From assembly GCA_019635775.1 (NCBI GenBank), contig JAHBYU010000008.1, forward strand, positions 1-64,000: a stretch of DNA of 64,000 nt, in the 5' to 3' direction. The translations under genes were made by a program, and so were the position numbers. Positions 25,408-33,965 of this stretch are shown in pieces (the first letter of the stretch is position 1; the number at the start of each line of letters is the position of its first letter). Under the pieces are notes generated by a model. It was given only the letters and a program-made list of their open reading frames with translations, did no database searches and was not told the DNA's origin. The stretch is from Rhizobiaceae bacterium. GTDB taxonomy: Bacteria; Pseudomonadota; Alphaproteobacteria; Rhizobiales; Rhizobiaceae.

Positions 25408-25645
25408 ATGCATACAAAAAGTCAAAATTTGCCAGAACTTCCGCAGATCATCTGCGCCTACCCTGCGCCTGTTTGTTGAAAAGGCATCTCGACCTACCTT
25501 CTGACAGCTCTCGCATAAGCAGCGAAAGCGGCATAAAGCCAAGCATTTGATGGCTAAAGCGATCGCTACCGAAACCATCGGAACAAAAATAGGCATTGCA
25601 CCCATCCTGAATATGTGCATTCAAATAATTACATTTTGTATGCAG
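25408..25645. promoter_or_regulatory. Divergent control region with TGTATGCA sites
   Basis: The AT-rich gap between the importer operon and the aminotransferase gene contains TTTTGTATGCAT in reverse orientation (about 25408-25419) and TTTTGTATGCAG in forward orientation (25634-25645). TGTGCAT at 25615 and GCATAC at 25368 are weaker variants. TTGTATGCAA-like dyads are typical of FCD-type GntR operators, and the same motif recurs at 33779 and 33871. Confidence 0.5.
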
Positions 25646-25663
25646 TTTTTCATGAGGATTCAG

Positions 25664-26800
25664 ATGGTCGCTCCATTTGCGGCGCGCAACGCGCATTTCG
25701 ACAGGCTGGTGAATTTGGAGGGCCTTCGCTGGTTGGGTCAGAACACCAATCATGCAACGCCTCACCCTGCCGTCCGGGAGGCCATCGAGAAGTGCTTGCA
25801 GGACGAAGAATTCCATATCTACGCCCCTCCGGCCGGGCTAGAGGAACTCCGCCACGGCATCGTTTCCGATGTCGGCCTCCCGGGTGCGGAGGCGCTCGTC
25901 TCCGACGGAGCTGTCGCCTCGCTCTACCATGTGTGTCATACCTTCCTCAGTCCCGGGGACGAATTCATCACGACGGACCCGACGTGGAATTGGCCAATGG
26001 TTTTTGCGCGGTCCGTAGGCGCAACGGTCAAGCAGATTCCGATCTATGGGCAGGAACATGGCTACCGACTGGCGCCGGAGCGCTTGGCCGCAGCGATCAC
26101 AGCGCGGACGAAGATGATCTACATCGTCGATCCCAACAATCCTCTTGGAACCACCTGCACACCCGAGGAGATCAAGGAAATCGCGGCCATTGCAGAGCGA
26201 GCGAACGCCTACCTGATACACGATTCGACCTATCGCGATTTCGCCTATAGTCACTCGCTGGCGGCGCATTACTATCCGCAGAGCACCATCACGATCTACA
26301 GTTTCTCCAAATGGCTGGGTCTGGCAGGCCTGCGCGTCGGCGCAGCGGTTGCGAGCGAAGATACCATCGGACGACTCGCATCCGCTCCCCCCAATAATCT
26401 GGGTTCTAACATCCTGTCACAAAGGGCGGCTATTGCGGGGTTGAAGCACAAGGGCGAGTGGTTTCCGGCAGTCCTCGAGAACCAGCGCGCAAATCAGACT
26501 CTCATTAATCAGGCGTGCGAACGCTCCGGCGGTCTGGCGGTCGCCGTATACCCCTCCAACGGAAACTTTGTTGTCATCGAGACGGGCGGGGCGGGCGTAA
26601 CCCCGGAAGCGCTGGTCGCGGCATATCAGGCCAGGAACATAATGATTCGCCAGGGGGCTTACCACACGCCGAATTTCGGCGACCGTTTCGTCAAGGTCAG
26701 CACCACCGTGCCGTCGGGATGGGTTCAGGAGTTTGTCGACCTCATGCCCGAAATGCTGGCTGAGGCCCGTAACGCACAAGGCGCGCCCCAGCTCTTTTGA
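25664..26800 (+). CDS. Class I/II PLP aminotransferase
   Basis: A 378-residue fold-type I aminotransferase. K216 in SFSKWLGLAGLRVG is the pyridoxal-phosphate lysine, NNPLGT at 158-163 binds cofactor and substrate carboxylate, and DPTWNWP is the usual aromatic-containing stretch before it. A much longer frame begins at 25547, but its first 39 residues are a low-complexity leader. The ATG at 25664 has GAGG six bases upstream and gives a normal N-terminus. The substrate is unknown; within the island it may remove or add the amino group of a degradation intermediate. It heads the plus-strand operon that continues with SDR, hydrolase, HyuC and aldehyde dehydrogenase genes. Confidence 0.85.
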   Translation: MVAPFAARNAHFDRLVNLEGLRWLGQNTNHATPHPAVREAIEKCLQDEEFHIYAPPAGLEELRHGIVSDVGLPGAEALVSDGAVASLYHVCHTFLSPGDEFITTDPTWNWPMVFARSVGATVKQIPIYGQEHGYRLAPERLAAAITARTKMIYIVDPNNPLGTTCTPEEIKEIAAIAERANAYLIHDSTYRDFAYSHSLAAHYYPQSTITIYSFSKWLGLAGLRVGAAVASEDTIGRLASAPPNNLGSNILSQRAAIAGLKHKGEWFPAVLENQRANQTLINQACERSGGLAVAVYPSNGNFVVIETGGAGVTPEALVAAYQARNIMIRQGAYHTPNFGDRFVKVSTTVPSGWVQEFVDLMPEMLAEARNAQGAPQLF

Positions 26801-26848
26801 GCGGATGACTGCTCACACGACCTACGAACTCAAATCGAGGAATTATTC

Positions 26849-27628
26849 ATGGACTTAGGGCTTTCGGGCAAAAAGGTGCTCATCACTGGCGCGTCGCAGG
26901 GAATAGGCGAGGGACTTGCCCGTGCCTTCGCGGAAGAAGGCTGCAATCTTCATCTCGTCGCAAGAAGCGGCGACAGGCTTGAGGCGATCCGCAGCGAGTT
27001 GCTCGGCGCTCATCCCGGTATCGAAATCGTCATCTACGCCATGGACCTGACCGAAACCGGCGCGATCGACAAGCTGGCGGCTCTGGATATCGATATTCTG
27101 GTCAACAATGCAGGGGTCATTCCAAGTGGCAGCCTGTGGGATGTCGACGAGGCCAAGTGGCGCGCCGGCTGGGAACTCAAGGTTCTGGGCTACATCAACC
27201 TGACGCGCGCAGTCTATCCGCACATGAAAGCGCGCGGCGGCGGCGTCATCATCAACAATATCGGCAATGGCGGTGAAGTTTTCGATCCGAAATACATTGC
27301 CGGTACTACCGGAAATGCCAGCCTCATGGCCTTTACGAAGGCGATGGGAGGACATTCTCTGGACGACAACATTCGTGTCGTCGGCGTCAATCCGGGACCG
27401 GTGGATACGGATCGCATCTACAACATGCTGAAGAAGCGAGCGGTCGATTGGCTGGGGGACGAAGATCGCTACAAGGAACTGCAGGAGCGTTATCCATTGA
27501 AGCGCCCGGCGCATATCTACGAGATCACCAGCACCATTGTCTTCCTGGCATCGTTCCAGTCAGGCTACACCTCGGGCTCCATCGTTACGGTGGACGGGGG
27601 CATCGCCTCCCGGCGTTCGGTCATCTGA
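26849..27628 (+). CDS. SDR-family protein with an unusual active site
   Basis: A 259-residue short-chain dehydrogenase/reductase fold. The dinucleotide-binding TGASQGIG (13-20) and NNAG (86-89) are canonical, so NAD(P) should bind. The catalytic YxxxK cannot be found at its expected place: the segment AGTTGNASLMAFTKA aligns with the usual YxxSKAAL region and puts Gly152 and Asn156 at the Tyr and Lys positions. The usual catalytic Ser region reads NNIGN. SDRs of this kind exist in soil bacteria, with few proven reactions. It follows the aminotransferase by 48 bases and precedes the alpha/beta hydrolase by 7 bases, in one operon. Confidence 0.8.
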   Translation: MDLGLSGKKVLITGASQGIGEGLARAFAEEGCNLHLVARSGDRLEAIRSELLGAHPGIEIVIYAMDLTETGAIDKLAALDIDILVNNAGVIPSGSLWDVDEAKWRAGWELKVLGYINLTRAVYPHMKARGGGVIINNIGNGGEVFDPKYIAGTTGNASLMAFTKAMGGHSLDDNIRVVGVNPGPVDTDRIYNMLKKRAVDWLGDEDRYKELQERYPLKRPAHIYEITSTIVFLASFQSGYTSGSIVTVDGGIASRRSVI

Positions 27629-27635
27629 GGTCGAC

Positions 27636-28517
27636 ATGAGCTTCGCGAAAACGCAGGATGGCGTGAACCTCTATTACGAGCAGGCAGGGGCCGGAACGGC
27701 GGTCCTGTTCGTGCACGAGTTCGGCGGCAACCACTGGAGCTGGGAGCCGCAGATGCGGCGCTTCTCCAGACGTCATCAATGCATTGCCTTTGCGGCGCGC
27801 GGCTTCCCGCCATCCGACGTTCCTGACGAATCTAGCCGGTATTCGCAGGAACTGGCAGCCAGTGATATCATTGCGGTCATGGACGCCGCGGAAGTCGAGC
27901 AGGCCCATCTGGTGGGCCTTTCGATGGGGGGCTTTGCCTGTCTCCACGCGGCCATACGCTATCCCGCGCGCGTTCTTTCGGTTGTCGCGGCAGGCACGGG
28001 CTACGGTGCGGAAAAGGCTCATGAAGATTACTTCCGCAGCATTTCCGAGGCAGTCGCGACGAATTTCGAAGCAAAGGGCGCTTCAGCCTTTGCGCCGACC
28101 TATGCGGAAGGTGCCTCGCGCGTCCAGTTTCAGAACAAGGATCCCAGAGGATGGCGTGAATTCGCCGAACGCCTGGGTCGCCACAACTCGCTTGGCGCTG
28201 CCAACACGATGCGCGGGGTCCAGATGTGCCGGCCCTCGCTCTATGATCTCGCATCGGAACTCGCTGCCCTCGAAGCTCCGCTTCTGGTCATGACTGGAGA
28301 TGAGGACGACCATTGCCTGCAGCCAGGTCTCTTCCTAAAGCGAACGGTTCCTCGCTCGGGTCTGGCGGTCTTCCCGAAGGCGGGCCACACCCTCAACCTG
28401 GAGGAACCCGAGCTTTTCAATCGGCATCTTTCGGAGTTCCTCTCTCAGGTCGAAGCCGGGTTCTGGGCGCGGCGTGACCCGCGCGCCGACTCTTCGCAGA
28501 TCATGAGAACCAATTGA
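27636..28517 (+). CDS. Alpha/beta hydrolase
   Basis: A 293-residue alpha/beta-fold hydrolase. The nucleophile elbow is GLSMGG with S96; the acid is probably the Asp in MTGDEDDH and the base the His in KAGHTLNLEEP, completing the triad. The oxyanion segment is HEFGGNHWSW. It could cleave an ester, lactone or carbon-carbon bond of the pathway intermediate; sequence alone cannot say. The true start is the ATG at 27636, seven bases after the SDR stop, with GAGGT upstream. Its stop overlaps the TTG start of the HyuC-type gene (TTGA), so the two are coupled. Confidence 0.83.
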   Translation: MSFAKTQDGVNLYYEQAGAGTAVLFVHEFGGNHWSWEPQMRRFSRRHQCIAFAARGFPPSDVPDESSRYSQELAASDIIAVMDAAEVEQAHLVGLSMGGFACLHAAIRYPARVLSVVAAGTGYGAEKAHEDYFRSISEAVATNFEAKGASAFAPTYAEGASRVQFQNKDPRGWREFAERLGRHNSLGAANTMRGVQMCRPSLYDLASELAALEAPLLVMTGDEDDHCLQPGLFLKRTVPRSGLAVFPKAGHTLNLEEPELFNRHLSEFLSQVEAGFWARRDPRADSSQIMRTN

Positions 28518-29770
28518 CCGCCGGAGCCTCAAGAGGTGCGCCCGTCGCATTCGTTGACGGGCAGCGATTGTGGCAGCGCCTCATGACGCTTGCGCAGTTC
28601 GGCGCCGTGGGAGAAGGAGGGGTTGACCGACCCGCTCTATCCGATACCGAGGCGAATGCCCGTGCGCGGATCGTAGCCTGGGCGCGCGCACTCGACATGC
28701 GACCCTATACCGACCGCGTCGCCAATCTGTTCCTGAGATTCGAGGGAACGGATCCCACATTGCCGCCGGTCCTAGTCGGTTCGCATATCGATTCGCAACC
28801 AACCGGCGGCCGCTTTGACGGCGTCTACGGTGTCCTCGCCGGATTGGAAGTAGTGCAGGCCATTCTGGTATCGGATAAACGGCCGAGGCGTGCGATCGAA
28901 GTTGTGGCGTGGACCAATGAGGAAGGATCGCGATTCGCGCCAGGCATGACCGGTTCCTATGTCTTCACCGAGCAAAAAAGCTTCGATGAGGTTGCTTCCA
29001 CCAGGGATGGGCAGGGGATCAAGCTCGAAGATGCCGCGGCCTGGATTTTACAGTCGGACCAGGACGTCGAACTTCGAGACTTCGGCCGCGAAGCATGCGC
29101 TTATGTCGAGGCGCATATCGAGCAGGGACCCCTCCTGCAAAGAGAAGGCGTTCCGGTCGGAATAGTCACCGGTATCCAGGGTACGCGCCGATACAGGGTG
29201 TCGGTCGATGGAGCGGCAGCGCATGCAGGCACAGCCTCGCGCGAAGATCGACGTGACGCGCTGATGACAGCGGTCCGCATTATCGCCGCGCTCGACGATG
29301 CCGCGGACATTGCGGGTCTGAAGTGCACGGTCGGCCTTTTCAACGTCGTGCCAAATGCTCCATCCGTCGTCCCCTCGAACGTGGTCTTCTCTGTCGACAT
29401 TCGCCACCCCGATAATGAGGTCGTGGACATGATTGATGGTTTTCTCAAAACCCTTGCTGTGGAGCATAGAGGACGTTGCACCGTCAGTGTCCGGCAGATC
29501 GCCCATGCGCCGTCCCTGACCTTCAGCCGGAACATTCAAAATGTGATCGCGGAGGCGGCCGCAAGCGCCGGAGTTCCCTGCATGAGCATCTATTCCTCCG
29601 CCGGCCATGACGCTCGGCAGTTGCATTATTTCTGTCCCACCGGGATGATCTTCATCCCCTGTCGCGACGGTGTGAGCCACAACCCCGAAGAATGGGCCGA
29701 ACCCGAGCATGTTACCGCCGGGGCCAAGGTCTTGTGCGAAACCGTCTGGAGACTTGCCAATGACGACTGA
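28514..29770 (+). CDS. M20-type amidohydrolase (HyuC/allantoate amidase family)
   Basis: A 418-residue zinc-dependent amidohydrolase of the N-carbamoyl-amino acid hydrolase / allantoate amidohydrolase family. Metal-site motifs are GSHIDSQPTGGRFDG, WTNEEGSRF, HIEQGP and the C-terminal YSSAGHDA and GVSHNPEEW. It hydrolyses N-carbamoyl or ureido groups, releasing CO2 and ammonia, as in hydantoin, uracil-type or purine breakdown. The start is a TTG overlapping the previous stop; this weak start implies translational coupling. It implies that the island's substrate yields a carbamoylated or amide-containing intermediate. Confidence 0.86.
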   Translation: MTAGASRGAPVAFVDGQRLWQRLMTLAQFGAVGEGGVDRPALSDTEANARARIVAWARALDMRPYTDRVANLFLRFEGTDPTLPPVLVGSHIDSQPTGGRFDGVYGVLAGLEVVQAILVSDKRPRRAIEVVAWTNEEGSRFAPGMTGSYVFTEQKSFDEVASTRDGQGIKLEDAAAWILQSDQDVELRDFGREACAYVEAHIEQGPLLQREGVPVGIVTGIQGTRRYRVSVDGAAAHAGTASREDRRDALMTAVRIIAALDDAADIAGLKCTVGLFNVVPNAPSVVPSNVVFSVDIRHPDNEVVDMIDGFLKTLAVEHRGRCTVSVRQIAHAPSLTFSRNIQNVIAEAAASAGVPCMSIYSSAGHDARQLHYFCPTGMIFIPCRDGVSHNPEEWAEPEHVTAGAKVLCETVWRLANDD

Positions 29771-31271
29771 GTCCGACACGATCCTGCATTTCGATCAGTT
29801 CATCGATGGTGAATACCGCCAGTCTACCCAGGACCGACGTCTCAAGATTCTTTCCCCGGCAACTGGAGAACTGATCGGCACCGCGCCGGACGGGACAGTC
29901 GACGACCTTGCAGTGGCGGTAGCTGCTGCCAGCCGCGCCGCGCGGTCCGACATATGGTCGGATATGGACGCTCTCGAAAGAGGACACATCCTGCGCAACA
30001 TCGCCGAGATGCTGAAATCGCGCCTGCACGAGTTTGCGCAACTCGACGCCCGGGTGACGGGGCGCCCTATCCGGGAGATGCGCGCGCAGCTGACACGACT
30101 GCCGGAGTGGTTTCACTATTTTGCAGGCATAGCACGCGGACTGGAGGGATCCGTTCCCCCATTCAAGGGCGATTACCTGAATTACACCCAAATAACGCCT
30201 CTTGGCGTCGTCGGGCTCATTACATCGTGGAACCATCCGCTGCTGATCATGCTCAAGAAGCTTTCGGTTGCGCTTGCCGCAGGCAATACCGTCGTCGTCA
30301 AGCCTTCAGAGCTTGCGCCGCTGTCGCCATTGCTATTTGCCGCCATGGCGACCGAAGCCGGACTGCCGAAAGGTGTTCTCAACGTGGTTTCCGGGCAGGG
30401 AGCTACTGTTGGCAAGGCGCTATGCGACGCCAGCGAAGTCGCAAAGATCGATCTGACGGGCGGCACGCAGACAGGCCGTGTCGTGGCGCGGCTCGTAGCC
30501 GAGCGACTCATTCCGACCACCATGGAATTGGGTGGCAAGGCTCCTGTCGTCATCTTTGACGATACTCCGCTCGATGAGGCCGTTGCCGGTGCGACATTTG
30601 CGAGCTTCATTGCCTCTGGCCAGACCTGTGTATCGGGTGCTCGGATTCTGGTGCAGGGATCCATCTACGACGCATTCCTAGAGCGCTTCGCGCAGCGGGC
30701 GAAGACACTGCGGCTGGGACATCCCATGGACGAGGCGACGCAGATGGGCGCGCTCATATCGCAGCGACAGATGGAGCGGTCGCTGGACTATGTCGCCTCC
30801 GCCGTAGAGGAAGGTGCTCGCATCGTCGCCGGAGGTCGCCGTGCAGCTCTTCCCGCCCCTCTGGATCGTGGCTTCTTCGTGGAGCCGACAGTCCTGGCGG
30901 ACACGACGCCTGACATGCGGGTCGTCCGCGAGGAGATATTCGGTCCCGTCGTCTGCGTCATGCGTTTCGAGGACGAGAAGCATGCTCTCGATCTCGCCAA
31001 CAACCATGAGTTCGGCCTCGGCGCATCGGTCTGGACACGCGACATCGGCAGGGCACACCGTTTCGTCCGCAAGCTGAACGCAGGCATCGTCTGGATCAAC
31101 GATCACCATAAGAACGACCCTGCGTCGATATGGGGAGGCTTCGGCTCCAGCGGCCACGGAAAAGAAAATGGCTGGCACGCGCTGCGCGCCTACGGCAAGG
31201 AGCAGAATGTAGTGGTTCGCCTGAGCGCGGGATTTGCCGACTGGTACGAAGACGGTGGCCGATACGGCTGA
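29760..31271 (+). CDS. NAD(P)-dependent aldehyde dehydrogenase
   Basis: A 503-residue aldehyde dehydrogenase. The oxyanion Asn is in VGLITSWNHPLL, the general base Glu in TMELGGKAP, and the nucleophile Cys in SGQTCVSGARI; ALDH-class FGPVVCVMRF and a normal C-terminus are present. The ATG at 29760 overlaps the HyuC stop by 11 bases. It should oxidise an aldehyde, possibly the one released by the crotonase, to an acid. It is the last gene of the plus-strand operon, and the convergent GntR gene begins on the next base after its stop. Confidence 0.87.
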   Translation: MTTESDTILHFDQFIDGEYRQSTQDRRLKILSPATGELIGTAPDGTVDDLAVAVAAASRAARSDIWSDMDALERGHILRNIAEMLKSRLHEFAQLDARVTGRPIREMRAQLTRLPEWFHYFAGIARGLEGSVPPFKGDYLNYTQITPLGVVGLITSWNHPLLIMLKKLSVALAAGNTVVVKPSELAPLSPLLFAAMATEAGLPKGVLNVVSGQGATVGKALCDASEVAKIDLTGGTQTGRVVARLVAERLIPTTMELGGKAPVVIFDDTPLDEAVAGATFASFIASGQTCVSGARILVQGSIYDAFLERFAQRAKTLRLGHPMDEATQMGALISQRQMERSLDYVASAVEEGARIVAGGRRAALPAPLDRGFFVEPTVLADTTPDMRVVREEIFGPVVCVMRFEDEKHALDLANNHEFGLGASVWTRDIGRAHRFVRKLNAGIVWINDHHKNDPASIWGGFGSSGHGKENGWHALRAYGKEQNVVVRLSAGFADWYEDGGRYG

Positions 31272-31949
31272 TTATCTGCCGATGGTTCCCTCGATCATGT
31301 CGGAGGGCAGGTGCGCGATAAGATCTGCAAGGCTGTCGCCAAGCAGGTTGACATGTCGGCGCATGGCAGTGGCGGCGGCATCGGAATCCCCGATGGACAT
31401 TGCATCGATGACGGCCTGATGTTCCGCTATGGTGGCTATCATCCTGCCCGGCTGCGCCGTCACATGCCGCCTGTAGGGTGAAACGCGATTTCTTAGATTG
31501 CGGGTCTGCTCCGCGAGGAATTCACTTGAAGCAGCCTCGTAGATCACCTCATGGAACTCCCGATTTACCTCGTAGAACCGCATCGGCTCATCGGTTTTCA
31601 GGGATTCCTTCAGGTCGTCCTGCGAGCGAAGCAACTGGCTTCGTTGCTGCGACGTGATCCGACGTGTTGCCAGCCTTGCACAAAGGCCTTCGAGTTCCGC
31701 CATGACCTCAAACATCTGGATCAGCTTCTGGACCGTAATGATTGCCACGATAGGGGTCTGGCGTGAACGCATGTCGACGAGTCCGCTGGACCCAAGCTGT
31801 CGAAGAGCTTCCCGCACCGGTGTCCGGGAAATGTTGAACTGATGGGCAAGACCCTGCTCGTCGAGACGCGTTCCGGGAAGAAGTTCTCCAGAAAGTATTT
31901 TCGTTTCAAGTGTCTGCTTGAGATCCTCTGCGCGTGTAATTGCCGCCAT
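31272..31949 (-). CDS. GntR-family regulator, FCD type
   Basis: A 225-residue transcription factor. The N-terminal winged helix-turn-helix has the GntR signature LLPGTRLDEQGLAHQFNISRTPVREALRQLGSSGLV, and the C-terminal FCD ligand domain carries the metal/ligand residues in REFHEVIYEA and AEHQAVIDAM. Such proteins usually repress catabolic operons and are released by a substrate or intermediate acid. It lies between the two divergent loci that share TGTATGCA motifs, the sort of site FCD regulators bind, so it is the likely local regulator. It is convergent with the aldehyde dehydrogenase operon. Confidence 0.88.
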   Translation of the reverse strand: MAAITRAEDLKQTLETKILSGELLPGTRLDEQGLAHQFNISRTPVREALRQLGSSGLVDMRSRQTPIVAIITVQKLIQMFEVMAELEGLCARLATRRITSQQRSQLLRSQDDLKESLKTDEPMRFYEVNREFHEVIYEAASSEFLAEQTRNLRNRVSPYRRHVTAQPGRMIATIAEHQAVIDAMSIGDSDAAATAMRRHVNLLGDSLADLIAHLPSDMIEGTIGR

Positions 31950-31992
31950 ATCTTAACCTATTGATAAAATTGATAATTTCCCAATGAGTGAC

Positions 31993-33765
31993 CTACACGC
32001 AAGCTAGGTCTCCGCTACCGAGCATTGCCCTCTTCGCCAGAAGCGATGCCTCGGGGAGGAGACGATCGGCGAAAAATCCCGCGGTTGAGACCTTACGCTG
32101 ATAGAAATCATGATCGTCGTGATCCTCCGCCATTGCCGTGCAAGCGGCATTTGCCATCGACAACCACATCCAGCCCATCGCCACCAAGCCGAGCAAATCA
32201 AGATAGTCACCGGCTCCGGCGGCATGATCCTCTGGATTTCGGCCTTCCGCGACCATCCATTGGGTCACCGTATCCAGTTCCTTAATGGCGGCTTGCATGC
32301 CCTGTTCAAGTACATCAGTTTCGCCGTTGCGGGTTCCCTTGTCGAGGCCGTTGCGGACCATCTCGATGAACTGATTGATTGCGGCGCCTCGATCCGCGAC
32401 CACCTTACGCCTTATGAGATCCAACGCCTGGATGCCGTTTGTGCCTTCATACAGGCGTGTCACCCTCACGTCCCGCAGGAATTGCTCTACGCCCATATCC
32501 CTGACATAGCCGTGACCGCCATGGCACTGGATGCAGAGGTCCGCTACCTTGAAGCCTTTGTCGGTGAAATAGGATTTGAGGACAGGAGTCATCAGCGCAG
32601 CTAGACTGGCTGCCCGTCTTCGCTCTTCATTATCAGGATGCTGCTTGGATATGTCGATTTGAAGTGCGGCCCACAACGCCAGCCCACGCCCTGCTTCCGT
32701 AAATGCCTGCATTTCTTTGAGCATCTTGCGTACATCCGGGTGCTCTATGATCGGGACCGCTACATCTGGTGCCGCCTTGGAATGTGAAGGTGGCCGGCCC
32801 TGCAGCCTCTCCCCGGTGTAGGCGAGCGCGTTCTGCATGGCCACCTCCGCGATCGCCAGGCCTTGTATGGCAACGCCGAGGCGAGCGTCGTTGACCATGA
32901 CGAACATCGGCTTCAGACCATCATGTTCATCGCCGACGAGATAGCCCGTCGCCCCATCGTAACTGTAGGTGCCGGTGGGAGCCGCCTTGAGGCCCATCTT
33001 TTGTTCCAGCGATATGCAACGCACGGCATTGCGCCTTGCCGGCGCGTCGCCGCCGGCGACGAGCAGCTTGGGGACAACAAAGAGGCTAAGCCCGCGACTC
33101 CCGAGGGGAGCGCCGGGCAAACGCGCCACGACAAGATTGACTATGTTGTCCGTGAGGTCGTGTTCGGCATTGGTAATGAATATCTTTTCCCCGAAAATGC
33201 GGTACGAACCGTCGGCTTGACGTTCCGCGCGCGTCCGGATCAGGCCGAGATCACTTCCCGCATGCGCCTCGGTGAGATGCATCGCGCCCGTCCATTCTCC
33301 TTCTGCGAGTTTTGGAAGGTACGTGTCTTTCAGTTCCTGGGAACCATGCGAGTAAATGGCGGTAAATACGGCCTCGCTGAGGTCGATAAAGCCGCTGAAT
33401 GCCATGTTGGCCGAGCAAAGCATCTCATAGAAGCACTCCGCGAGAATTCCCGGAAGGCCCTTCCCGCCATATTGTGTGTCAAACTGTAGCCCGATCCAGC
33501 CATTGCGCGCGAACTCGCGGTAAGCATTCGCAAAGCCGTTCGGCGTGGTCACCTCGCCGTCTTTCCACTTGCAGCCTTCGATGTCTCCACGCTGGTTGAG
33601 CGGCAATGCCTCTCCCTCGCAGATCGCGGCGGAGCCTTCGAGGAACGTCCGGATCGTTTCAGGCGAAAGCTCCGCATATGCCGGGAGCGTGGCATGCGTT
33701 TCGAGGCGCAGAACCTCGTCAAGAACGAAGCGGAATTCGCGTTGTGGCGCCGAATAGCTTGGCAT
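31993..33765 (-). CDS. Acyl-CoA dehydrogenase, long (DmdC-like) type
   Basis: A 590-residue FAD-dependent acyl-CoA dehydrogenase with the extra C-terminal domain of the roughly 600-residue group (3-methylmercaptopropionyl-CoA dehydrogenase DmdC and relatives). FAD and substrate motifs are GAMHLTEAHAGSDLGLIRT, IFITNAEHDL and CIQCHGGHGYVRDMGVEQ; the catalytic-base region is LYEGTNGIQALDL. It would introduce a 2,3-double bond in an acyl-CoA. A frame extends to 33948, but the ATG at 33765 gives the family N-terminus (MPSYSAPQREFRFVLDEVL), leaving an AT-rich control region upstream. It is divergent from the second binding protein and could generate the enoyl-CoA used by the crotonase. Confidence 0.88.
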   Translation of the reverse strand: MPSYSAPQREFRFVLDEVLRLETHATLPAYAELSPETIRTFLEGSAAICEGEALPLNQRGDIEGCKWKDGEVTTPNGFANAYREFARNGWIGLQFDTQYGGKGLPGILAECFYEMLCSANMAFSGFIDLSEAVFTAIYSHGSQELKDTYLPKLAEGEWTGAMHLTEAHAGSDLGLIRTRAERQADGSYRIFGEKIFITNAEHDLTDNIVNLVVARLPGAPLGSRGLSLFVVPKLLVAGGDAPARRNAVRCISLEQKMGLKAAPTGTYSYDGATGYLVGDEHDGLKPMFVMVNDARLGVAIQGLAIAEVAMQNALAYTGERLQGRPPSHSKAAPDVAVPIIEHPDVRKMLKEMQAFTEAGRGLALWAALQIDISKQHPDNEERRRAASLAALMTPVLKSYFTDKGFKVADLCIQCHGGHGYVRDMGVEQFLRDVRVTRLYEGTNGIQALDLIRRKVVADRGAAINQFIEMVRNGLDKGTRNGETDVLEQGMQAAIKELDTVTQWMVAEGRNPEDHAAGAGDYLDLLGLVAMGWMWLSMANAACTAMAEDHDDHDFYQRKVSTAGFFADRLLPEASLLAKRAMLGSGDLACV

Positions 33766-33778
33766 TTTGACCTCGATA

Positions 33779-33885
33779 TGTATGCTTTGTACGCTTAATT
33801 GCATAAATGCATCTGCTGGTCCAACGGATTTGGCTGCATTGAGGCAGCGAAGATCCTCGATAAGGCTTATTGTATGCAAAGTTTT
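33779..33885. promoter_or_regulatory. Divergent control region with TGTATGC sites
   Basis: The gap between the acyl-CoA dehydrogenase and second binding-protein genes contains TGTATGC at 33779, TTGTACGC at 33788 and TTGTATGCAAAGTTTT at 33870-33885. TGCATAAATGCAT at 33800-33812 is a further dyad. The TTGTATGCA core is shared with the control region at 25408-25645. This supports joint control by the GntR regulator encoded between them. Confidence 0.5.
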
Positions 33886-33965
33886 GATTTTTGGGCTTTT
33901 TAGTTTGCAAAATTTCGACCTGTCTGCTTCCATCAGAATACATAACAATGACGAGGGTGAACGAA

